Shown here piece by piece: positions 54,476 to 64,000 of a DNA stretch of 64,000 nt (positions are counted from its first letter, which is position 1; each line of letters opens with the position of its first letter). Made by a program: the position numbers and the translations under genes. The notes beneath the pieces are model-generated. The model worked only from the letters and a program-made list of their open reading frames with translations. It ran no database searches and had not been told where the DNA came from. Source of the stretch: Codonopsis lanceolata (Eukaryota; Streptophyta; Magnoliopsida; Asterales; Campanulaceae); assembly GCA_013146195.2 (NCBI GenBank), contig CM028379.1:63867631-63931630 (forward strand). The letters are read 5' to 3'.

Positions 54476-55220
54476 TGTTACTGATTTTTATTTGTAATAC
54501 AGAGCCTCTCTCTCACAGCTCAGCCTATTAACACATGGGGGTCGGGCCATATGGATTCGTCTTACATATAATACCCGTAGGACGTTCTTTCATAATTTTT
54601 TGCCCGAGAACAATCATAATAACACAAACATATCATACTCACAACAATGGCTTCTCATGTTAAAGGTGTGAAAAAATCAATGGATGTCTGAACAAGTCTT
54701 GACTTATGAGTAAATAATTGAGAGCGTCATTGAAACTGATAAAGATGATAGGATGAATATAAAGAAAAAAGGTCTACAATGGGTAGGTGTCCTGTAAAAC
54801 CGTCTTACGGATCTTAATTCGTAAGACGAAATCTCACTCTCTGATCATAGCTCAACCTGCTAACACATAGTGGGTCAAGTAAAAAAGATTCATCTTACAA
54901 AAAATATTTGTAAGACCATCTTACCCAAGTTTTTGCCTTCTACAATAGAGCTCCCTTCGTGTAAAAAAGTTGTTACAAAAAGTCAACAACGATAATATTG
55001 ACTAATATTTTGGTATTCATATGCTCTCTGGTATTCTCTTCAACTTCTTGCTGTTTTCACTCTTCAGAATCCTCACAAATCAGAAGTCAAAGAAATTGGT
55101 AAACTCATTGGTGGTCTCTACAAATTTCATACAGACATACTCACTACTCCCTCTACTGCTTACAATACTGTCACCGATGACTATGTCTTACAAAACCTGT
55201 TGACAAGTTATACCTATAAC
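54476..55220. other. Non-coding DNA with a dispersed-repeat end
   Basis: No gene. Inverted text ACCGTCTTACGGATC/GTAAGACCATCTTACCC near 54798 and 54911, with CACATAGTGGGTCAAG between, resembles the ends of a common plant repeat; a related phrase CACATGGGGGTCGGGCC lies near 54533. Confidence 0.4.
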
Positions 55221-58200
55221 TATGGACGACCCGACCGGACTCAATCGCGAATCCCAAGGTCGTGCCGTCAAGACAAGCTAAAACACAAGCACCAGCTAAG
55301 CGTAGTGGTGCGAGTCAAGAGTTGAACCAACAAACTCTAAAGCTGGAATGTAAAGCCATAACGGCAAAACCGAATAACTAAAACTAAAATCTGCGGAAGC
55401 AAAACATAAGTGGAACCCAAACTTAATTATAAACTAAGGAATACAAAGTGAGAGACGACTATCTCTCGACAAATCTACGACTTCGCGTGACCAACATCAA
55501 GACGCACAACAAACCATCGGCAACCTACGGGCGAATCAGCGAGAATACCAACGATAAACAACCACTGGCGGCTGACAACATGCGGGAGGGACAAATCAAC
55601 TAAGCGGATAAGATATTAAATACTAACAACTAAACCAATGTCTCTCGACTAAAGTTGTGGAGGCAGAAATAACAATAACATAATACTAGAACTTGCGAGC
55701 TAAAACCTTGCTCGGAAAGACAACGGAATAACTTCTAATTAAATACAACAGCTCGACAAGCAAGTCGGCTCCCAAAATAAACGATAATAAGATACTAACA
55801 ACTACCCAAGTAAAGTTTACATAACTTCACGTCCGTATCTCACAAGATAACAAATACAATAGTACTAATAACCCCAAGCTATCGCCGGATGACCACATTG
55901 CTATCGGTCAAGCGCGAAGCTTCAACGCGTACTAACGAGCTTCTTGCAAAAACTAAGGAAAACAAACACACCTGAGGTGAGTCATAATGACCCGATAAGT
56001 TACTAAATGCAAATGTATGGCATAACATGGCGTGGCATGGTATAATGCACAAGGCGTATATAAGATCATGGTATCTTAATAGCATACCAACAATAAACCA
56101 CATAGCACGTTATCTTTCATATAAGTGCTTATACATAAACACGTAAAACCAAGACTGGGCCTAGCCCTCAAATGATCACAAATTTGCACTTAGCACGTTA
56201 TTCACATAAGTGCGGTATTAAACATCACAATAGGATATGTTATGGGCCCGGCCGCTACGTAGCTCTGCAAGAAAAAACCTAGCATTATACGGGTTTGTGA
56301 CTACGATGCTCGTGTCTTCGCATCGATATACCGTCTTCGCCGGTCGATAGCGACGAACTGCCTACGTTACGGGGCTACTTCCCATTGCGGCCTACAATGG
56401 AGGGGTGTGTGAGGTCAGTGCGGCGATCCATAGCGAATCGAATGAGTCGGCGATTCGTATAGGCGTGTATCGTCCCACCACGACATAAAAATCAAACCAA
56501 ATAGTGCCATGGACTTAATGCAATGCACAAGTAGATGTTTACTCGTAAAGACCAAATAAGGATCGGATTCGACAAGAGCGAACCCGTCAGACCAAATGCT
56601 CATGTATGTATTTACTCAATATAAACAAATAAGGAATGAATTCGACAAGAGCGAACTCATCAGGCCAAATATGTTATTATTCTCTACCATAAATCAATCA
56701 AGGCAAATACATTGCTCACAACCAATTAATCTTAAAAGATCTCAAGTCAACAATTAAATCAAGAATAGTATAAACCCACCAAGAATCATATTATGAGGTC
56801 TATAATGGTCCTCTATTTGAAATCACTAAAGACTACACAGTAGTCATAACCCTAATACGTTCATGCACAACCGATCATTTCCCAAAAGTGAGAACTAACT
56901 CAATAATTATCTTCAACCATACTCAAGACCATAGGTTGGCCTTTAATGTACCGTGCTCTCCAGAGCACGCTCCCAAATAAATCCCATAGTAAATCTCTAT
57001 AGAGTAGGTGTCTCAATTGGACACAAATCAAGATGCTCGAGTCCTCGCCATTATAACCAACCAAACCCCAACATCGTAGGGTTTCAACCAAAGGCTCATT
57101 ATCATATTATGGATCTTACAACGACTCCGTTGAGTCTTAATTCTACCTTTCGTTCTTTATGTGTTTCATAAACCCACAATTAAACATTTCCTTCATAACC
57201 AACATAATCCCAAAATCCATTCGGGCTTGATTCCCCAAGCCTAAAAATCCATATACCTCTTCATAATCATAATCAAACAAAACCAAAATGTCGTAGGACT
57301 TCAACCCGAGTTCATTAACGCATTATTGAACTTATAACGACTCCCTTGAGTCTACAAACTAAGTTTCTTTATTTACACATTCCATAAAACCCAACATTAT
57401 CATCCTCTTCAATTTATAACAAGTTCCAAAATAATTCGGGCTTGATTCCCAAGCCCCAAAATTCATAAAACCTTAACAAAGGGATAACCAATTTCTCCCA
57501 ACACACAACATCATCCAACTCAACCTACACATCAATGCCCACTTTAATTAACAACAATTCCTCAATAATCGGGCTTGATTCTCAAGCCCTAACATTCCTA
57601 AGACTCTACATAAATCACAACCCATATTTTACAACACATAATAACATTCAAATCATACTAGTCATGTTATTAACAAGTTTATATTTCCAAAAATTCACCA
57701 AATGGGCATACAAAGCATACAAGGTGTTCATTGCCCACAAATAGCACATATATTGTTTTCCTTAGGGCCAATGAACCAAAATAAAAGAAGGTAACTTACT
57801 TGTTCTACACCAAAGAAAGCAAAGGAAGAAATCAATCGGTTGAAAAGCGATCCTCTCGTCGAGCTCTACACTTTTGATGAAGGAGTCTTGGGCAAATGAA
57901 GAGTGAATGAGGGAAGATGGAGATGAGAGCTTCAAGAACTCAAGAGAACTCCATGGGAGAGGCTAACCACGTTTTTGGAGGAGAAGGGTGAGAAATGAGG
58001 TCACAACATCAGATTTGTGGCTTAAGTATGGTCAACAAGTGAGTGGGACATGTGTCACCACAATGTGGTGTCTCAAAATCTGATTTTTGGCTTAATTAAT
58101 CCACTCAATCACTCACTAATCCACCCATAAAACTTGTTAGAGATGTTAAGGTATAAGTAAGGAGGTTTAGGGAGGTTTAAGTAAGGTTTAGAAAAGGTTT

Positions 58201-59120
58201 AGATTGGGGGTTTGGGTGTATAAGTCGTACAACATCAAAACAGGGGAAAAAATCCCGTAACAGCTCTCAGAAGATGAGGCGGGCGCCTCACAAGAAGCCA
58301 GGCGGGCGCCTGGGAAGCTGAGGCTGGAAGCTGAAATTGAAATGCTCCCAGAAGTTGAGGCGGGCGCCTCACTAAAGTCGAGGCGGGCGCCTGGGAAGCT
58401 GAGGCTGGACAGTCAATCTTGTAAAATCGACCATAAATCGCTCACAACTCCAAATGAGGTGATTTTTGATTTTTATGAAACTAGACTCATTAAATTATAT
58501 TTTAGAATTTTAAATTACTCAATTTGGACTTATATTCATCAAGATATGGTTACAACAAAAATCAAGTACAGAAGTTGTTTTTCTGAAAACTGAATTCTGG
58601 CACAGCCGTAAGTCAAGACCTAATTGAGGTACTTAGACACCTTGGAAAATTACCAAATTTTACAGAGAGTATCCTAACGTATGAAGGTAAAACATACTAA
58701 ATTTTTAGAAAATTATATTCAGTGGATTAGTACCAGAATTTTCCCGAAGTTTGCCCAAAACATGACTGGTCTGTGAAGGAATAAATTGGTCATTTCATAA
58801 CCAAAGGTAACAAGTCTATGAACAATGATTGTGCAAGAATGATAATTACTAGTACACTTGGTCTATAACTCAAATGAACTTCTCACAAGTTGAAAACACA
58901 AAGAATACAAGCAACGAAGGAAGAATCGCTAAGGCCAAAACAACGCAATCGAACCGGCGATTCAACAAACAAGCTTACATGATTCTAAACATGTTATGGA
59001 CTTCATGAATGACTTATAAATGTTTCTAAAACATATATGGACTAAATAAACATGCTCACAATCAACAAGAAAATATGAAGGCAAGCATACAATGCACATG
59101 CAAGAATACGGGGTGTCACA
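55221..59120 (+). repeat. Long LTR-like repeat, copy 1 (~3.9 kb)
   Basis: Begins TATGGACGACCCGACCGG and ends GGGGTGTCACA; the better-kept copy at 61340 begins TGTGACAGCCCGACCC, so TGTGAC...GTCACA ends are inferred. Both copies run in the same order: AATCCCAAGGTCGTGCCGTC, GGTGCGAGTCAAGAGTTGAA, GAGACGACTATCTCTCGACA, GGCATAACAT, TTCATTGCCCACAAATAGCA. Length and ends suit the long LTRs of Tekay/Del-type chromoviruses (from memory). No protein is encoded. A 5-bp target duplication was not found. Confidence 0.65.
58264..58410. repeat. GC-rich two-copy repeat with GGCGGGCGCC motifs
   Basis: Two units of about 66 bp (from 58264 and 58345) each contain GAGGCGGGCGCCTCAC and CAGGCGGGCGCCTGGGAAGC or a close variant. 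Four near-palindromic AGGCGGGCGCCT sites lie in otherwise AT-rich LTR sequence. Confidence 0.9.
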
Positions 59121-61339
59121 GGCACACAAGGCTGGGCCATGTTCATTTATCTTCTCTGCAACATATTAAAACTATAGACTGCAATATTCATTCAAAAAAA
59201 CAAACTCTGCTGTGATATCTGCCACATGTCCAAACAAACAAGACAACTAGAAATAGGTAACAATAGATATTTTGACAAACTAATCAACGAGAAAAATATG
59301 AGATAAACTCATGAGCATCCTAAATCAATTAGGGCAAACGAATACCACTTTTAATTAAGAACTCCACAAAAATACTGAGATTTAATATGAAGTTATATAG
59401 CACTTTTCAAATGTATTCTAAACACAACTCGTATTAATTTTGATATCAAAACATCTTGAAATAGAAAAGTATATTTCTTAATCCAAATTATACATACCAT
59501 TGGATTTTCAAAAGAGAAACACAGAGCAGTCAAGTATGCATGTCTTAGATCATGCCTAGAAAGATATGATGAAGGTATATAATCAAACAGTGTAGTGATA
59601 CAGATTGTTAACCAACAATGAAGCCTTCAATGACACTTCATTAGTCGCTTCATTTCGTCAAAATATTTAGAAATTGAGAATCTGTTTCCAAAAAGTCATT
59701 ATTAAGAGATACTATTGATTTCAAAACAAATTATGATATATTAAGCAGGTAGCTTTCACACTTTTTATAAGTAGCCTCAATTTTTTATTCAAATGATCAG
59801 AATCAATAAGATACTATTGAAGATCAAAGATTGATATTTTTTTTATGTGAGCCGGCCTGAAAATTTCTAAATTTGAAAGGTAGCTCTTTCCTTTATAAGA
59901 TATAAACAACACCAACTGAGTTATAAACTTTTTGAAGGAAACATTAAGAGCAGGTTATTGTCATTTCAGAAAAATCAATTTTTATGTAGTATTGAAACTT
60001 AGTTTCTTTAGAAATGACATTCAAAAATTCATTGTATAGGAAAACAGTCGTGCAAGGCAAGCTAATAGAGAGAGGGGATATGCTTAAAAAGAACAAAGCA
60101 AAAAAATAAATAAAAAGACATAATTACATCTACATGTGATTACCAATGTAACCACAAGGTGTGACACACTCAAACAATACACAATTCAGGAGGTTTACTT
60201 AGAATGTAAACAATCATGTTCACCCATGTCTTCGCAACTAAGTAAATCATAAGATAATCAAATGCAATGTATACATAGGGAAAGATATTTTTCTCAAATA
60301 ACTCTTGAGTGAAGATCAATCTAATGTCATACAGATTATATTTAGTATCACAATTAAATTTTGATATATAAGTCTAGTGATCATTATCTCAAATATCTCA
60401 TGTGTCATAGTGTAATTCATACATCCTCAAAGATCTAAGAAACATATGAGAGAATTCATTTGATAAAATATTTCTATGATTCGTATGAAAATTATTTTTA
60501 GTTTTCAAACATAATTGCCATCTTGATCCAATATATGTAATAAACAACTGAAAATATTATAGGCAACTTGATTAGAGAAATTGTTCCACACAAAATACCA
60601 TAATGACTGATTTTCCTTAGGAGTAATATTTTCATATAGTAAAACATTTATAAGAAGTTTATGGTCACAATTAGGAACATGATATGTATGATGTGTAATT
60701 CTTTTTCTCAAAGGTAAGTGTATTAGATTGATAAAAACCTTTAAATTGACTTTCAAATTATTTTTAATGATATTATGATCATAAAAACTATAAAGTTTCA
60801 AAGGTTTCAAGAGATACAAATTTTGATGATTGATATTAAAGAATGTATGAAATCTGAGTTAATATCTAATAAGATTTCTCATGCACAACACACAAGGTTA
60901 GGTAAAATATGCATAATGTAGATTTTCATGGGCATGAGTCTAACTGTGCTCAGATTATAGCAATGAATAGTAGCAAAAGATATTGAAATACCTTCTTGTA
61001 CTTACCTTCTAACAACTCTTATTTTTGTAAACAATTTCATAAGCTAGACAATCTTGTCTTTTATCAAGGTATTCATACCTTGTATCTCTTGATATCCTTT
61101 TCTTAAAGCTATGTTCAGTACCTGCCATGTTAGTGAATCGAGAAATCGAGGCATAAGAGGTAGTATTCCAAACAGTTTTGGTAGAAACATATGGATGAGG
61201 TTTCCAATGATTTTTCATCGGAGACTTCATTAAACTTAACATTTTTTTCTTTATATCAAAAAAATGTACTAGAAATTGTTATGGACTTTAATAAACCAAT
61301 TATTATTCAAAACATCAAACCAAAATTTTTCAGAGTAAG
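59121..61339. other. DNA between two LTR-like copies, unidentified
   Basis: AT-rich. Minus-strand frames at 60819-60505 (MYLLKPLKLYSFYDHN) and 61242-61009 (MLSLMKSPMKNHWKPHP, ending AYEIVYKNKSC) look less random than the rest, but I recognise neither. No tRNA-like PBS follows 59120 and no polypurine tract precedes 61340, so this is not a normal LTR-element interior. Confidence 0.45.
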
Positions 61340-64000
61340 TGTGACAGCCCGACCCGAACTCCAATGCGGAATCCCAAGGTCGTGCCGTCAAGACAAGCTA
61401 AAAGATGGACAAGCACCCGCTAAGCGTAGTGGTGCGAGTCAAGAGTTGAACCAACAAACTCTAAACAGGAATGAAAAGCCATAACGGCAAAACCGAATAA
61501 CCAAAAACAAAAAATCTGGAAGCAAATCATAAATGGGGCCAAAACCTATAGTTTTAAACTAAGGAATACCAAGCCGAGAGACGACTATCTCTCGACAAAT
61601 CTATTTACTCGCGTGACGCAACATTGCGCACGTACAACAAACCATCGGCAACCTAAGGCCGGCGAAGCAACAAGAACCAACCTGATAATCAACAACTCAA
61701 CGGCTAAAACATGCCGGAGGAACAATTCAACTAAAAGAACAAGATATTCGAATCCTAACAATTAAACCCAAGTCTCACGACTAATGTCGTCGGAGATGAC
61801 AATACCAATAATAATAGGATGAATGAGCTAGGGCATGCTCAAAATAACAAGGGAATAAACTTCTAAAAGATACAACAACGACCAAGCAAGTCGGCTCCCA
61901 AAATAATACAATAACAGAATACTAACATAAACTACCCAAGTAAAGTCTACGTAACTTTACATTCGTGTCTCACAAATACAAAACAACATAATAATAATAA
62001 ACCCAAGCTTGAAGCCCTAAGACCACCTTCTAGGAATCACTATCCAAGCCGCCACGCCGCATTCAACGGGATCACCGCAAAAACTAAGGAAAACAAACAC
62101 ACGAAATGAGTCATAATGACCCAAGAAGTTACTAAATGCAATGCATGGCATAACATATCGTGGCATGGCATAATGTACCAACATATGCAAAATCATGATA
62201 TCTTTATAGTCTACCAATAATAAACTTGTATCATGTTATCATGTAACATAAATTTCATAAACCATATAGAATGTTATCTTTCATATAGGTGCTTATGCCT
62301 AAGCACGCAAAATCAGGAACTCGGCCAAGCCCTCAATATTCAAACCGGTACCCTCAAATGATCATAAACCGGGTTTCAATCCTCAAATGATCATAACTCA
62401 CCGCTTTTTTAATGAGTTCCGCTACATTCATCCGACTCCGGGATGAGAAATGGGAGCTCGATATCAGGCTAGGAGCCGCTAATACGAGACCACATCCCAC
62501 TATCGGCCAAATAGTGAGGAGAAAGGGTACCAATGCGGCGATTCATAGCGAATGTTTCCAAAGGCCATGAATCGTCCCATTGCCGACAAAACGACCAAGA
62601 CGCCACTGACTCAAAATCAAGATGATCAAGTAGATTATTTACTTGTATAAACCAATAAGGACCAAGTTCATCATAAAAGAACTTATTAATTCAAGTAGGT
62701 CATAATGCTCTACAAAACCCAATAAACAATGCACATACTTGTACACACTTAACATATTCAACTAACTTGTAAGTTTAGTTCAAAACCACGTATTGAGGTA
62801 TTCATAAACCTCAAGTCTTTACCAATTCAAGAATAGCATATAAGCTCAACAATTCACAACATGAGGTCTACTAAAGTCCTCAACTCAAGATTAAATCAAA
62901 GACTACTACTTAGTCTAAGAACCACCACAATTCAAGGCTTAGCGTTTAGCTTCGCTTAGAGGCACACCGGACTTAGCCAAAGTCCCGCTCATCATTAATA
63001 ATCGACATCCCTCAAGACCCATCTCAAAACATGACAAGACTACCTCAGTAGTCCAAATCCCGCAAGTACTTTCATATCCTCGCGACTAAATTTCCTTATA
63101 GTGAATTCATCGAATAACCATTATGGAATAGTACTCGAGACCATGGGTTGGTCTCTAATACTCCGTGCTCTACAAGCACGTTCTAAACAAATTCCCAATA
63201 GGTCTCTATAACATGGGTGTCACAAATGGGACACGGACCGAGATGCTCGGGTACTCACAATCAAAACCAACCAAACCCGAACATCGTAGGATTTCAACAT
63301 AAGGCTCACTAACTTCTTATTGGACCCAAAATGACTCCATTGAGTCTAAATGTCACATTTCATTAATACACATTTCATACAACCCAAAATTAGCACATCA
63401 TTCAAGTTTATAGAATTTAACCCAAAAATAATCCGGCTTATTTCCCAAGCCTAAAATCCAAGGATTCATCATAGACATAGTCAACGAAACCCAAATGACG
63501 TAGGACTTCAACCCTAATTCGTTAACACGATATTGAACCTATTATGACTCCGATGAGTCCAAATACTAAGTTTCGTTCTTAAACCTTCCATCCAACTCAA
63601 CATTAATCCCACTTCAACTAACAATAATTTCTCCAATATTTTGGAATTGACTCTCAAGTCTAAAATCCACAAATAATCCCAACATAGATCAAACCCATTT
63701 CATAAATCATACCATTTCAACTAAATGTTCCTACTCATACTAACATGTGAGTTCATACACCCCAAGCCCCAATCATAGGCATAATTCCACCATAAACCCA
63801 AATAGCATAAAGGCATGATTTCTAGCATGCTCAAGCCTAGAAACACAAAATGAAGAGTAATCATATACTTCAATAATCATAGGAGTCATCTACAAATACC
63901 CCTAACAAGTTCATACTTCAAAAATCCCCAAAAATTGGGCAAACATAGCATACAAGTGTTCATTGCCCACAAATAGCATACAAGTTGTTTTCCTTAGGGC
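61340..64000 (+). repeat. Long LTR-like repeat, copy 2, cut by window end
   Basis: Starts TGTGACAGCCCGACCCGAAC and stays collinear with copy 1 to the window end, where CAAATAGCATACAAGTTGTT and TTTTCCTTAGGGC match 57738-57767. The region of copy 1 after 57767 would lie outside the window. Confidence 0.75.

Noticed and set aside
59121..61339. Interior of a complete Tekay/Del element between two LTRs
   Set aside because: No PBS after the first copy, no polypurine tract before the second, and no gag or pol in 2.2 kb.

Overview
This window is nuclear DNA from a flowering plant, most likely a eudicot. Grounds: spliceosomal gene structure, plant-specific families (3-ketoacyl-CoA synthase, CYP704-type P450, plant mobile domain), and several layers of plant transposons nested in one another, with many AT dinucleotide tracts. 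I cannot name the species. Nearly all of the 64 kb is transposon-derived. Only one gene looks intact: a single-exon 3-ketoacyl-CoA synthase on the minus strand (25415-26878), whose FAE1-type catalytic histidine position is a proline.

Left part (1-14.4 kb): a degraded Ty3/gypsy element of Tat/Ogre type on the minus strand (gag at the window edge, outer LTR end at 4580); then a plus-strand retrotransposon-derived block with a broken plant-transposon-type ORF (about 7.1-7.9 kb) and a copia-like LTR from 9192. A LINE carrying only ORF1 (10808-12614) sits between perfect 15-bp target duplications. Beyond it lies a fragment of a CACTA-associated DUF4216 gene.

14.4-25.4 kb: MITEs and small TIR elements (Harbinger-like with TTA/TAA target duplications, Stowaway-like with TA), a CYP704-like P450 pseudogene, a TIR element carrying F-box-like and LRR-like fragments, and a 2.4-kb internally deleted Ty1/copia element with both LTRs, PBS and PPT.

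25.4-31.4 kb: the KCS gene with a TATA-like box and a (GT)n(GA)n leader. Just upstream is a 150-bp inverted repeat about 2 kb apart, enclosing a TIR element with long terminal repeats and a four-copy tandem array.

31.4-38.5 kb: a decayed Mutator-like element with a plus-strand FAR1/MULE transposase plus OTU-protease-like gene, converging on a minus-strand plant-mobile-domain gene.

38.5-55 kb: a gypsy remnant, then CACTA-type ends 10.8 kb apart (40912 and 51742). They enclose a 5.7-kb LTR retrotransposon without recognisable coding capacity (42858-48576) that holds three GC-rich tandem arrays beside its PPT, and an isolated first exon of an F-box gene. A hAT-like remnant follows.

55.2-64 kb: two direct copies of a long LTR-like sequence (55221-59120 and 61340 to the window end) flank 2.2 kb of unidentified DNA.

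The window is therefore a transposon-rich intergenic region around one lipid-metabolism gene. Several insertions can be ordered in time, because they interrupt other elements or because a duplicated empty site survives. All family names come from reading the translated sequence and from remembered family features; no database was searched.
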